DNA of 64,000 nt from positions 8,330,427 through 8,394,426 of the forward strand of contig NC_091378.1 of NCBI RefSeq assembly GCF_038502225.1, read 5' to 3'. Positions 1-12,456 of the stretch are shown piece after piece. The translations under genes were made by a program, and so were the position numbers. Below the pieces are notes generated by a model, which was not told the DNA's origin, searched no databases, and saw only the letters and a list, made by a program, of their open reading frames with translations. Every line of letters starts with the position of its first letter. The stretch's first letter is position 1. This stretch comes from Cherax quadricarinatus (Eukaryota > Arthropoda > Malacostraca > Decapoda > Parastacidae).

Positions 1-91
1 TACCATTCTTGCACAACCACGTTCTAGATCCATATTGTCCATAAATTCAAGGTAAGTAGTAATGGACGACGTCTTTGCATAAATAGAAGAC

Positions 92-156
92 TGGAACGGG
101 ACTCGAACAGTTGTCCTGGCATGTAGCAGGTCCAATGTTGTACCAGTGAGCCGTGG
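92..156 (-). repeat. tRNA-like SINE head fragment
   Basis: Read on the minus strand this stretch has a box-A-like motif (GGCTCACTGGTACA) followed by a box-B-like motif (TGTTCGAGTCCC), the internal RNA polymerase III promoter layout of a tRNA. It does not close into a convincing cloverleaf, so a tRNA-derived SINE head or tRNA relic is more likely than a gene. Confidence 0.4.
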
Positions 157-217
157 CGCGAGAGAGGTCACAGACATGTTACAGGACTGCAGTCTGTGAA
201 GTCTTCCTATCTTTAAG

Positions 218-275
218 CTTCAAAGCTCAGTGGTACAGAGATTGACTTCCAACGGTTCGAGTCCCTGTGTCTGTG
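218..275 (+). repeat. tRNA-like SINE head fragment
   Basis: Box A (AGCTCAGTGGTACAG, 224-238) and box B (GGTTCGAGTCC, 254-264) are well spaced on the plus strand, facing away from the similar motif at 92-156. No full acceptor stem is visible. Best read as the head of a tRNA-derived SINE. Confidence 0.4.
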
Positions 276-281
276 TGTCAC

Positions 282-778
282 AAATGATAAGAGATTTATT
301 TTTTTTTGCTGGGTTGGGAGCCCAGGAGAGGTACACTAGCTATTACACAGGTATTAATTTGATCTTACAAGACCAGTAAAAAGGGGATATTTTCCCCCTG
401 AATAAATAAAACAGCACCAGTACCACCATCTCTCAGACAATACTCGGAACACACAACACGGTGAGAGGGCTAGATACACACTCCCCCGGGAAGCATTGAG
501 ACTATACCAGGGAGTTGGCAGGGAGCTGAGAGCATGTGAATTAACAAATACTTTCTCCCACACTTAAATAAGTGTAGGAGAGCATTTCACAGGCAACGTT
601 AGTCCGATTACGTGTGAATTCTACAACTGTGTCACTTTTATGCACGCTCAATAAATTAACCAGCCTGCAAGTTCTACATATCTTTGGTTCCTTTCCTGAC
701 ATTTCTGGTAAGAGACATACCTTACTAAGTGTAAACACATGTTATTTTCCCACCTTAAAGCAGATATATTGCCCTAAA
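282..778. other. no recognisable feature
   Basis: Mixed-composition sequence. The open frames are short on both strands and show no domain, and I see no repeat I can name. Confidence 0.4.
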
Positions 779-990
779 GACATACTAAAAACTGCTAGGC
801 TCAGCAGACAGCTGACTGTTGCTGTGGACATATTAAGACGGCAGGCCTCAGCAGACAGATGAGCAGGTGTTGTAGAAGATATATTTAGACAGCAGGTCTC
901 AGCAGACAGGTGAGTAGGTACCCCCGAGGACATATTAAGATAACAGGATTCAGCAGACAGGTGAGGAGGAGGAGGAGCCCCTGAGGACAT
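779..990. repeat. degenerate ~55-bp tandem repeat, about 4 copies
   Basis: Successive blocks repeat the order GACATATTAAGAC, GCAGG, CTCAGCAGACAG, TGAG with small changes. Copies are diverged; the last contains a GAGGAGGAG expansion. Confidence 0.65.
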
Positions 991-1191
991 ACGATGCCAA
1001 GAATCAATTTGCGTCTCTCCCAGAAGCAAGAATTCGATATATGTGCAAATTTCACAAGAAAAAAGATTGCAATTTTTTGTTTATGGTGGTGTGGGAGTTG
1101 CAAGACTGCAGCCGTCGTGAATTTTTGCGTATGTGCGGTGTGTGAAGATGTCAGTAAGAAAATGGAGAGGAAGATTAAAATTTTACACACG

Positions 1192-1274
<83 letters not shown>

Positions 1275-1277
1275 TAT
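1192..1277. repeat. (TA)n microsatellite
   Basis: About 80 bp of TA dinucleotides directly abutting the TIR element at 1278. TA is also that element's likely target. Confidence 0.95.
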
Positions 1278-1664
1278 GTCGTACCGAATAGGCAGAACTT
1301 GCGATCTTGGCTTAAATAGCAACGTTCATCTTGCCATATAGGACAAGTGAAAATTTGTGTATGCAATAATTTCGCCAAAATCATTCTGAACCTAACGAAA
1401 AAATATATTTCACTGTGTTTGCTTAGTATTAAATTATTGTTAACAAATCTAAAATATATTTAGTTAGGTTAGGCTAAAATAAATTCTTCTTGTTATAATA
1501 AGGTTAGGTAAGTTTTCTAAGTTCCTTTTGGTGCAAAATTATAAATGTTTACATCAACATTACTGGAAAAAATATATCTTTAAACGTATAAGAGAAAATT
1601 TTAGAAAGGACTTAATTTTAAATGAGTTCTTGCTAATTGACCAGTTTTACATATTCGGCACGAC
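1278..1664. mobile_element. non-autonomous TIR element (MITE), copy 1
   Basis: This 387-bp element begins GTCGTACCGAATA and ends TATTCGGCACGAC, so the terminal inverted repeats match at 12 of 13 positions, with weaker pairing further in. It has no open frame, is AT-rich, and lies inside (TA)n on both sides, which fits TA-targeting (Tc1/mariner-type) mobility. A second copy at 41327-41711 matches along its whole length with scattered substitutions and small indels. The TIRs and the paired full-length copies are seen; the superfamily is inferred from the TA flanks. Confidence 0.8.
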
Positions 1665-3085
<1,421 letters not shown>

Positions 3086-3120
3086 TAAATGTGTGTGTGA
3101 GATAGACTATTGCTGTTAAT

Positions 3121-3212
3121 ATAAAAGTATTATTTATTATTATTATTCCATCATCCTTTATATTATAACTTCCATTTCTTTCCCTCCCTCCCTAGCCCTC
3201 TCCCTCCCTCCC

Positions 3213-3248
<36 letters not shown>
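3121..3248. repeat. (ATT)n then CT-rich tract
   Basis: A short TTATTATT run is followed by CCCT/CTCT-rich sequence ending in a (CT)n run near 3220-3248. Confidence 0.8.
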
Positions 3249-3858
3249 CTGCATGGTCAGACACGGGCGTGGAGGTAAGTTCATTTCCCGGTGTCGATCT
3301 TGGCTGCTGCTCGCTTACGTGATGCGAGTGGGCGAGTAACACGTCCTGTATATATCTCTTTACAGCCTCACATTCAGGAATACCTAAGACAGCGTCGGTG
3401 ATGTAACCTGTCCCGATATTCTCTTAGTTTCTCCTGTCAAGGTTTGGACTGTAAGGGCTCTTCAAGGATTTGAAAATACACATCCTTTCCTTAAACGAAA
3501 TCTGAATACCTCCGATTTCTACAGCTTCCCTATGTATTTAACAACAGTCTTCTGTCCACGAGGTATTCCCTATATCCCCCAGCCTCCTCTACCATAACTC
3601 CTTCAACAGACTTAGAAGTCTTAAATAAAGAGGCATTTAGTAATCGTGCAAATCCAACAATGCAATTAGTTTAATAAAATAGGGAAACTAGAGCCTCAGG
3701 GATCAATTCCAGTCTGAACCTTCATGTAAGAACAACACACCAGTGATGGAGTTTGAAGCCGATCAGAAAGGCGTTCTAAAATTATAGTACTGAAACCCAT
3801 GATTCCGAACTCCATTTATACCACACCTGAACCTTGTTCCTCCTCCTCTGTCGCATTA

Positions 3859-3861
<3 letters not shown>
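3249..3861. other. no recognisable feature
   Basis: No domain-bearing frame, repeat or RNA structure recognised. Confidence 0.4.

Positions 3862-3949
<88 letters not shown>
3862..3949. repeat. (CT)n microsatellite
   Basis: About 88 bp of uninterrupted CT. Confidence 0.95.
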
Positions 3950-3951
<2 letters not shown>

Positions 3952-4099
3952 TTACCCCTCATCCCCTCCCCTCTTCCCTCCCTCCAAGTTTGTTTCTCCT
4001 TTGCTCCCCGCATCAAGAGTAAGTCATGAAGCCTCGCATAATGGTGGTCGTTGAAGCATTATAGACGACTTACAACCTAGTGCCGGAGATGAAGGTGGT

Positions 4100-4520
4100 T
4101 CTAGGAACCAGTAGGCAGGAGGAAAGGAACAAGAGATAGGAAAGGGTAGAAGAAACAGTAAATGAAAGAACAGAGGGAAGAAAAAATGGTAAAATGCAAA
4201 AAGAGGGTCGACGAAATTGGGAAGGAATGTAAAGATAGAGGAAGAGAGATAATAAAGGATAGAAATGTAAAGAAAATGTGGATGAAATAGGAAGTGAAGG
4301 AAAAGATAGATGGAGGACGACATTAAAAGTATTAGAGAAACGCAAAGAGAGGGTGGAAGAAGCAGGAAATGAAAGAATAGATGATGGAAGAGACAAAGTA
4401 AAGAAAGGCAGAGATAGGATAAGAAACAAAGTGTGAAGAAAAAAAAAGGAATGGTGAGAAAGACAGAGAAAGAATGATAGAGAAGGAAAATGGTAGAAGA
4501 GGAAAATACGACGAGAGAGA
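4100..4520. repeat. purine-rich degenerate tandem repeat
   Basis: GA-rich sequence in which GTAGAAGAAACAG..AATGAAAGAA..AGA..GGAAGA recurs roughly every 60-65 bp with heavy drift. The long leucine/serine/phenylalanine-rich minus-strand frames here come from the composition, not from a gene. Confidence 0.55.
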
Positions 4521-4688
4521 AGCAGACAAAAACAGAGATAAAGACAATGAATAAAGATAGACTAAGAGAAACCCTCATGCCAGTCTCCAATTTTAAAGAC
4601 ACTACTGGAATGACAGTCTGTGGTGAAGGCAATGTAGAAATCAAACTTTCTTTAAAGTTTCCGCTGACTTAGCTAATCCAGTGTTGAA

Positions 4689-4713
4689 GCTGCTGCTGCT
4701 GCTGCTGCTGCTG
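4689..4713. repeat. (CTG)n trinucleotide run
   Basis: Eight perfect GCT/CTG units with no coding context. Confidence 0.9.
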
Positions 4714-4829
4714 ACAGGTCCCGTGTCTGAAGCTCTGCTGGCTGCATAAAACGCTGGTTTAGACTTTAAATTTTCAAGACTGCTAATTTTTTTTATATTG
4801 GAATTTACAGGCCAAGAGCAATTATCCTA

Positions 4830-5215
4830 ACAAACCCGTGGATGCCATCCACAAAAGTAATGCATACAACCATCCCTAAGGATGGCACCTGCAACAGTCG
4901 ATCAACACCTACGGGGTATCTGAAACAGTCTTCCTCTTCCCTCCCTCAGAAGGTCACCTATCAAAGTCTACTAACACCCAGGTTTAATACCCACTCCCTA
5001 CCTCCAGGATAACACCCAAAACAGTCGACTAATTCTTAGGTAGTATTATTGACATTGCGACATAACCCCTCCTACTTTCTCAGGATGCATCAGGATGCGT
5101 CCTACAGACAACTACAAATATCCAGGTACTATTATAGGTAAACAACCCCAGGATGCTATCTACAATAGTATCCTAACAACCTGGTTCTTCAAAATGCAGG
5201 TTATCAAGCAGAATA
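4830..5215. repeat. ~60-bp satellite, block 1, related to a SINE body
   Basis: Diverged units repeat CCCAGGATGC..ACC, ACAACAGTCGACTAAC, ACCCAGGTA and a GTATACTACC-type linker. The same core lies inside the SINE at 7625-7928, so the array probably amplified a piece of it. Confidence 0.65.
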
Positions 5216-5785
5216 GCATGGAAAAACGCTTGTCTCTAGGTCACAAACCCTGACATTACCAAAAGAAACGTAATAAAACGTCGTAGATATAACGAGCGTT
5301 GCATAATTCCGTAGTTAAAAATACGAATTGGACCGGACTAATTGCAAATTAATTAAAAGTGATGATGCAGTATATGACTAGAAGATATGGTGAGGTTGTG
5401 AGAAAATATCAAGAGGCAGCAGGTAAGGATGTTACTGTCTTAATCTCTTTGAAACCAAGGTTTCCAAAGGTATTACCGAAGGTTTCAGCGTCGTTCATAA
5501 AGAGGTGCAGAAGTACTATGCATCTTTAACGGAAAATGAGTTTAGAAAAGGGATACGATCGCTTCCATTTATTATATCGCACTTTCAGCTCAACGCCTTT
5601 CCCGAGCTTAGCAGAAAACTAAACATTTTGATGGCTACGCAACCCGAGAAAGATATTCCAGTATTATGCAACTCCAGTCCCCTTGAGGCAGGCATTTTAG
5701 GCGAAATAGGGACATAGGTTGCTGAGGATATATCACGCTGGGTCATGGAAAAAAAATTGAAAATGGCCGATGTAAAATATATCTC
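5216..5785 (+). other. unique insert within the satellite
   Basis: Non-repetitive sequence between two satellite blocks. It contains a 70-codon plus frame at 5505-5717 (starts MQKYYASLTENEF) that I do not recognise. With no splice context or longer frame it is not called a gene. It may be an old insertion or an exon-sized remnant. Confidence 0.35.
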
Positions 5786-6215
5786 CGTCAACCCGGGATG
5801 CATCTCACAACAGTCGCCTAACACCAAGGTGATATCTAAGGTATACTACCGTCTCCTTTCCCCTGTCTCTTTAAAATCACCCATAATAGTCAACCATCAC
5901 CCAGGTACTATCCTGGGTAAGTTACCGCCTATCCAGAATACCACCCAAACCAGTCGACTAACACCCAGATAGTATACAAGGCGTACAACCACCCCAAGGA
6001 TGTCTCCGAGGCAGTTCACTCAGGTACTAACATATACTACCATCCCCTATGATGTCACCTACAACAGTCTACTAATGCCCAAATCTACAAGGTATAATGC
6101 CACTCCTAGGTGTCAGAGCAGTTCACTAATGCTCAGGTACTAAGGGGTTCTAGCATCCCCAGGATGTCACTTACAATAGTAGACTAACTCACAGACACTA
6201 TCCAAGGAAGTGCTT
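5786..6215. repeat. ~60-bp satellite, block 2
   Basis: Continues the block 1 pattern: GGATG.CACC, CAACAGTC.ACTAA, CCCAGGTACTA, GTATACTACC, in about seven diverged units. Confidence 0.65.
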
Positions 6216-7624
6216 CTCAAAGTAGTGATCCACGAACTACTGTCGAGCCCCGAGCAACTGCCGGCCCTCAGCATCACCTGACTGTAGAAATTTGCCAGAA
6301 AAAGAAAGTCATCAGAAGCATAACATAAGAAGCATAACATAAGAGTACACTGGATAATGTGCCACAGATCGCACGTTCCAAGTGAATCGATAATATAGTA
6401 GAAACTTTGGTCACCCTTGTATCACAAACAGTTGGGAAGTTGGGTAACTTGTGACCAGAAGCTCCGCGCTCAAGCACAGCCAACAAATCACTGAAGAGTT
6501 TCTTGGAGAGGTATACACGTGAATGTTTTCACTACCTCAGCCGGTGACTTATACACACCTACTTGCTATCACATCTGACAACGCAAACATTAATTCAAAA
6601 TTAAAAGGCATAATGACGATTTTTTTGTAATAATGAATATATTTTCATCAAATTAGTCAAGTTAAATTTAAACAAATTCAATGCCAAAATGTGATTTTTC
6701 GAATTATTATACCCACGAATTTAGTCGATTTTTTTTTATCCGACTGCGAGAAGAGGTTGTGTGTTATTTGGTGCTTATTACGAACTTAATATTTCAGACT
6801 TATCATTTCTTACATAGCTAATCTTTACTATAACAGCGCAAAAATAAAAAAAAATATTAAGGATGTAATATATAATTAAAGAAATTTATAAAATCTATAA
6901 ATCAACAATACGACCGCTAATTCCATATTACATTTAATTTGCTTAATAAAGTGAATAATGGTAAAAAAAATGAAAAAAAAAGCCAAGAGAGTATTATAAT
7001 ACGACTCGTGACTTTGAACCAACTATCACCGATGCAGGGAAAGTGCTTGCGTCACTATTTAACGTAATTAATAAACACTGGGCGAATTTAAGCGATCTTT
7101 GAGCTCTACTTTCTGAAAGAGGATCCACGGAGAGGAACTGCATGAATCTGAAATCCGCTTATTGCAATGAAGGATGATGTGACTGCCACTCTGGAGGATA
7201 ATCTGTTACTGCTGACGAAGGAGTCAAGTCACGAAATTCAGGTGTCTTTCATTCGGTTTAGAGTGAAAGTAGAACTTCGTGAAACTACAATGAAAACTCT
7301 CCTCCCATTTCTCTCGACATAATTTTCCGAGATTTCTTTCTTAGTTCTGTGTGTCATTAAGATATACGACGGCAATATTATGTATATTTGATCTGCATTG
7401 GGAGCGTCATTATCCTCAGTCCAGCAATAAGCTGGTAAATAAAAATCAAACTGACCTTTTGTATTAGTGAAGGTCAAGTATTGTAACATGTTTACTGAAT
7501 AAATATAAATAGTATAACTTAATGTAATATCCCGTTTTAATATAATCAATAAAAATATTTTTTCCAATAATATCTTTCACAATTTTAATTAAGTTGGCAA
7601 CGTTTCACAACTGAAGACTGAGAT
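6216..7624. other. AT-rich stretch, nothing recognised
   Basis: About 1.4 kb of AT-rich sequence with A and T runs, with a small doublet AGCATAACATAAG near 6314-6342. The longest frames (about 110 codons, minus strand, 7238-7567) show no known domain. Confidence 0.4.
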
Positions 7625-7928
7625 GAATAATAATAATAATAATAATAATAATTTTTATAAGTACATGTACAAGATATACAGGCCTAGCTGACATCAGTAA
7701 CATACTACTGCAAGGTAATGCTGATCATTTCGGGCAAATCAGGTAAATTTTGTCCCAGGATGCGACCCACACCAGTCGACTAACACCCAGGTACCCATCT
7801 TGCTGATGTGTGAACATGGACATCAGGTGTCTTATGCAAACACGTCCTGTTTTCCAGCCGTACAGGGGGATCGATCCCTGGATCTCAGTGTGATAGCTGA
7901 GTGCGCTACCAATCGAGCTACGAGACAC
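7625..7928 (-). mobile_element. tRNA-derived SINE (family A) with (ATT)n tail
   Basis: Read on the minus strand from 7928, the head has box A (TAGCTCGATTGGTAG) and box B (GGGATCGATCCC), then a body with GTTAGTCGACTGGTGTGGG and CGCATCCTGGG, then GTACATGTACTTAT, ending in (ATT)n at 7652-7625. That is the layout of a tRNA-derived SINE. Copies of the same family lie at 48228-48522 (minus), 33470-33680 (plus, diverged) and 52505-52700 (plus, diverged). Its body core recurs as the monomer of the surrounding satellite. Confidence 0.8.
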
Positions 7929-8276
7929 TACCGTACCCCAGAATGTCACCATAACAGTCGACTAATACCCTGCTAACATCTAAAGTATACTACCATCCCC
8001 CAGGATGTCACCACAATAGTCGACTAACGCTTTGCTACTGTGTAAGGTATACTACCCCAGGATGTTCCCTGCAATAGTCCACTAACACCCAGGTACTAAG
8101 GTATACAATCACCTACCCACCATGCCACCCAGTATAGTTAACTAGCACCTAAGTACTATTTAAGATATATTACCATCCTTCCATTACGCCACCCATAATA
8201 GTCAACTAGCATCAAGGTACTAAGATACACCGCCATATCCCAGGATGCGATCCACGACAGTCGATAACATCTTGGT
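7929..8276. repeat. ~60-bp satellite, block 3
   Basis: Resumes directly at the SINE head: CCCAGAATGTCACC, ACAGTCGACTAA, then repeated GGTATACTACC and ACCCAGGTACTA linkers, about six units. Confidence 0.65.
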
Positions 8277-8279
8277 ACA

Positions 8280-8345
8280 TAAGAACATAAGAAAGAAGGA
8301 ACACTGCAACAGGCCTACTGGCCTATGCGAGGCAGGTCCAGTTCC
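8280..8345 (-). mobile_element. CR1-type LINE 3' tail fragment
   Basis: The reverse complement reads GGCC..TAGGCCTGTTGCAGTGTTCC then TTCTTATGTTCTTATG, the same 3' end as the CR1 copies at 11406 and 14480. Only the tail is present, as expected of a severely 5'-truncated insertion. Confidence 0.75.
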
Positions 8346-8918
8346 CCCGCCTGCACAAGCCAATGTCACGATCTAGTGAGGTCAGACACGTCACTGGATC
8401 TTTTATTAAACCACTGTGGCTATTGTTTTTCTTATGAAAGTTTTGTGGCTTATGATGAAATATTTGCAGTAATTACTGATGATTACTCGCATTGTTATAT
8501 TATGTTATACTTAGGTATTAAGAAATTAGACGTATAATGCTTTCTAATATAGTCTTTAGAATTATGTTAAATATTTATATATAAAGCTAAGGAAGATACA
8601 TAGAGGTGGATACAGCTGTATTGAGGATAAAATATTTGAATTAAGTGGGCTAAAATCATAGAATAACCCAAGCCAGTTAGTGCGGCTTATGTTCTTAAGG
8701 GTCTTGTTTTAGATCCTCTCCCAGGATATAATACTTTAGTATTTATTTACTGTTAGGTGATCTTTGGCAAAAGGTGCTTGGAAACCTTGAGCAAAACTCT
8801 AGATTCGTCCAGAATTGAACCTGGGTCCTTCAGATTGTCAGCACAAGTACCACTAAGACGCGTGCTAAACAGAAATTTGATCAACAACCTTTACCTCAAG
8901 GATCTTGGTGATTTAACA
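8346..8918. other. no recognisable feature
   Basis: Short frames only, no named repeat. Confidence 0.35.
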
Positions 8919-8932
8919 AGTGGTATTAAATA

Positions 8933-9118
8933 ATGAAGCACTGGCTAGACAGGTACTGCAAGGAACTTGCAATCCCATTCATTGATAACTGGGATCTTTT
9001 CTTTGGCAAACGTGATATGTATGCAAGGGATGGGATTCATCTCTCTGGGGATGGAGTGGTTGCATTAGCCAATTCAATTGAGAGGGTAATTGATGATTTG
9101 TCTAGGTATTTAAACTGA
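8933..9118 (+). pseudogene. CR1 ORF1 C-terminus, SGNH/esterase end
   Basis: 61 codons matching the end of the ORF1 at 61384-61767: WLDRYCKEL, IDNWDLFFGKRDMYARDG, then DGIHLSGDG, the DxxH block that supplies the catalytic Asp and His in SGNH hydrolases. The upstream GDS and GxND blocks are lost to 5' truncation. It stops 14 bases before the ORF2 ATG at 9133. Some CR1-group ORF1 proteins are known to carry an esterase; its role in retrotransposition is uncertain. Confidence 0.8.
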
Positions 9119-9189
9119 TAGATTATAGAGGTATGGGTGTTTGTGGGAAACAATCAGGCTGCAGCATTAGGGTTAAAAACAGCAGTTAT

Positions 9190-9265
9190 GGGGTAACGAA
9201 GAGAGCTTGGGGTAACGAAGAGAGTTTGGGGTAACGAAGAAAGCTGGGGTAACGAAGAGAGCTAG
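9190..9265. repeat. 19-bp tandem array at the LINE 5' junction
   Basis: Four copies of GGGGTAACGAAGAGAGCTT with small changes, exactly at the truncated 5' end of copy A. Probably arose during or just after insertion. Confidence 0.8.
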
Positions 9266-9271
9266 CAATAT

Positions 9272-11257
9272 GACAGTTTTCTGAACACAATACATGATGC
9301 TCAAAGAACGTTTATCCCTTATAAGGAAATTAGATCAAATAGAAATGACCCAAAATGGATGAATAATAGGCTGAAATATCTACTAGGGCATAAGAAAGGA
9401 ATTTATAGACGTATCAAAAGAGGCGAGGGTCATCTTATGAATCAGTATATTGACATTAAGAGGGACATTAAAAAGGGGATAAGAAAAGCTAAAAGGGACT
9501 ATGAAATTAAAGTTGCTAGGGATTCTAAAACTAACCCAAAAAGTTTTTTCCAGGTCTATAGAACAAAAGTCAGAGATAAGATAGGTCCCCTTAAAAATAA
9601 CTATGGGCATCTTACTGACAAAGAGAATGAAATGTGATCGATTTTAAATAATTATTTTCTCTCGGTTTTTACACAGGAAGACACTAATAATATTCCGGTA
9701 ATTAATTTTTATAGAGGATCAGAAGAAGATAAATTATGTAACATCACAGTCACTAGTGAAATGGTTGTGAAGCAGATAGACCGACTGAAGCAAAATAAGT
9801 CACCGGGTCCTGATGAGGTTTTTTCAAGGGTTCTTAAGGAATGCAAAATGGAAGTCTGTGAACCATTAACTAATATTTTTAATTTATCTCTTCAAACAGG
9901 TGTAGTGTCTGATATGTGGAAGATGGCTAATGTAATTCCTATTTTTAAAACAGGGGACAAGTCGTTACCGTCAAATTACCGCCCAATAAGCCTGACCTCA
10001 ATTGTAGGCAAATTACTAGAGTCAATTATAGCTGAGATTATAAGAAGCCATCTCGATAAGCATAGCTTGATTAATGATACTCAGCATGGATTCACAAGAG
10101 GCCGGTCTTGTCTAACTAATTTATTAACTTTCTTCAGTAAAGCTTTTGAGGCTGTTGACCACGATAAAGAATTTGATATTGTTTACTTAGATTTTAGTAA
10201 GGCATTTGATAGAGTTCCGCACCAAAGACTGTTGAAGAAAGTAGCAGCTCATGGCATTGGGGGAAGGGTGCTCTCGTGGATCGAATCATGGCTCACAGAC
10301 AGGAAGCAGAGTGTGTCCATAAATGGGGTTAAATCCGAGTGGGGATCAGTAACAAGTGGGGTTCCACAGGGATCAGTCTTGGGCCCGTTGTTGTTTATAA
10401 TATATATCAATGATCTTGATGAAGGAATTACTAGTGATATGAGCAAATTCGCCGATGACACGAAGATAGGTAGGATAATTGATTCAAACGTAGATGTTAG
10501 GGAACTTCAGGAGGATTTAGACAAACTCTACTCTTGGTCAGAAAAGTGGCAGATGCAGTTCAATGTAGATAAATGCAAGGTTCTGAAGCTCGGGAGTGTC
10601 CATAACCCTAGCACTTATAAGTTAAATAATGTAGAACTTAGCCATACAGATTGCGAAAGGGACTTGGGGGTTATGGTAAGCAGCAACCTTAAACCAAGAC
10701 AGCAATGCCTAAGCGTACGTAATAAGGCAAATAGATTACTGGGATTTATATCAAGAAGTGTAAGCAACAGAAGTCCAGAGGTCATACTGCAGCTTTATAC
10801 ATCATTAGTAAGGCCTCACCTAGATTATGCAGCTCAATTCTGGTCTCCATATTACAGAATGGACATAAATTCGTTAGAAAACATTCAGCGTAGGATGACT
10901 AAATTAATACATAGCATTAGAAATCTTCCTTATGAAGAAAGATTGAAGACTCTTAAGTTACATTCACTTGTTAGACGAAGAATGAGGGGAGACCTGATCG
11001 AAGTGTACAAGTGGAAGATAGGTATTAATAAAGGGGATATTAACAAGGTCTTGAGGATATCTCTCCAAGAGAGAACCCGCAGTAATGGATTTAAATTAGA
11101 TAAGTTTAGATTTAGAAAGGACATAGGAAAGTATTGGTTTGGAAATAGGGTAGTTGATGAGTGGAACAGTCTACCTAGTTGGGTTATTGAGGCTGGGACT
11201 TTGGGTAGTTTCAAATTTAGGTTGCATAAGTACATGAGTGGGAGGGGTTGGATTTGA
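9272..11257 (+). pseudogene. CR1 ORF2 reverse transcriptase, one stop codon
   Basis: A single frame runs from 9272 to the TGA/GAG border at 11257, broken only by a TGA at 9635-9637 (family residues at this point: MCDILNNYF). Downstream of the ATG at 9761 the 498 residues include SPGPD (14-18), NYRPISL (72-78), LDFSKAFD (143-150) with the first catalytic Asp, GVPQGSVLGP (200-209) and FADD (230-233), the CR1-type form of YxDD. The C-terminal region has QRRMTKLIHSIR and GKYWFGNRVVDEWNSLP, typical of CR1/L2 ORF2. RT would copy LINE RNA at the nicked target, but here the endonuclease is missing. Near-intact coding suggests a recent insertion. Confidence 0.85.
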
Positions 11258-11410
11258 GAGGGACTTGCACATCGGAGCTTGTTTCTTGGGTGGCATTGAA
11301 AATTGGGTTGGTCAAATGTTGTTAGTGGGATGAATTGTAAAGGACCTGCCTAGTATGGGCCAACAGGCCTGCTTCAGTGTTCCTCCTTTCTTATGTTCTT
11401 ATGTTCTTAT

Positions 11411-12456
11411 TACCGGGATACCTCAGGGATATGTTTAAAAGACAATATTCAAAATAAAGTTGCTAGTAATAGCAAATCAATTGATCAACAAACAAACAAA
11501 GATAGTAGAGGGCAACTAGTGACTAGCTACCTTAAGGTTTACTTTACAAATAGTAGGAGTCTAAGAAATAAGATAGATGAGCTAAAATTACTTGCAAGTG
11601 TAGGAAATACAGATATTATTGGTATAATAGAGACCTGGTTCAACCTGAAAGATAGAGAAATGCCTTCTGAATGCAACATACAGGGTTATAAACTATTCCA
11701 CACTGATAGGGTCAACAGGAAGGGTGGTGGTGTGGCGATGTCAGAGAAAATTTAAATTGTTGTCTTAGACATGATATAAGATTAGAAACATCGAACACAG
11801 AATCGGTTTGGCTTCAGTTTCTCGAGGGTCGTGACAAATTAATTTTGGGTGTGATTTATAGGCCCCCAAACCTTGACAGGGAGTGCAGTAAGCTGTTATG
11901 GGACGAAATTCATAAGGCATCTAGATATGAAAATGTTGTGATAATGGGAGATTTTAACTTTAGACAAATTGATTGGAACAATATGACAGGAAATCTTGAG
12001 TCTAGTGACTTTCTTGATACGGTTCAGGATTGCTTTTTAGAACAGGTTGTGACAGAACCAACTAGAGAAAACAATCTGCTTGACTTGGTTCTTGCCAACA
12101 AAGATTCGCTAATTAATAATCTTCAGGTTAATGATGAGCTTGGGGAAAGTGATCACAAATCACTTAGTTTCAATTTATCATGGAATTACCCAGATAACTG
12201 CAATCAAATCTCTGTCCCAGATTTTCGCTTGGCCGACTTCATGGGACTGAAAAATTACTTGGGTGGGCTAAATTGGGATGGCCTAACTATGCATCAGGTA
12301 GGTGATCTTGGTTGTCAATATGACGTTTTACAGAGCATAGTTCTAGCTGCCCAGACAACTTTTGTTCCGAGTAGGGAAATTAGATCTAACAAAAATGATC
12401 CCAAATGGATGAACAATAGATTAAAACATCTCACTGGCCAAAAGAGTCATATATAG
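11411..12456 (+). pseudogene. CR1 ORF2 endonuclease (APE type), copy B
   Basis: Frame 1 (to 11755): YFTNSRSLRNKIDELKLL, then IGIIETWFN (the catalytic Glu of APE endonucleases) and GGGVAM. A 4-base deletion relative to the copy at 60784-61369 (ATGTATGTCAG to ATGTCAG) then shifts the frame into a stop. Frame 2 (11845-12456): GVIYRPPN, VIMGDFNFRQIDW, NLLDLVLAN, then GESDHKSL, the Asp-His pair of the APE fold. A further one-base loss near 12443 ends the frame. The domain would nick target DNA to prime reverse transcription. Confidence 0.8.

Larger units (their letters stand above)
9190..11406 (+). mobile_element. CR1 LINE copy A, 5'-truncated, nested in copy B
   Basis: About 2.2 kb from the ORF2 linker to the 3' tail (CAACAGGCCTGCTTCAGTG..TTCTTATGTTCTTATG). 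The 5' end starts with a 19-bp tandem array and lacks ORF1 and the endonuclease. TTAT flanks both sides. The RT differs from copy B by roughly a quarter of residues, so A belongs to another subfamily. It matches the minus-strand RT piece at 35208-35553 almost perfectly. Confidence 0.85.

Noticed and set aside
218..275. Genuine tRNA gene
   Set aside because: Box A and B present but arms do not pair into a cloverleaf.
4024..4644. 206-codon minus frame rich in Leu/Ser/Phe
   Set aside because: Covers a purine-rich degenerate repeat; no start context or domain.
5505..5717. 70-codon frame between satellite blocks
   Set aside because: Too short and unrecognised to call; noted only as a unique insert.
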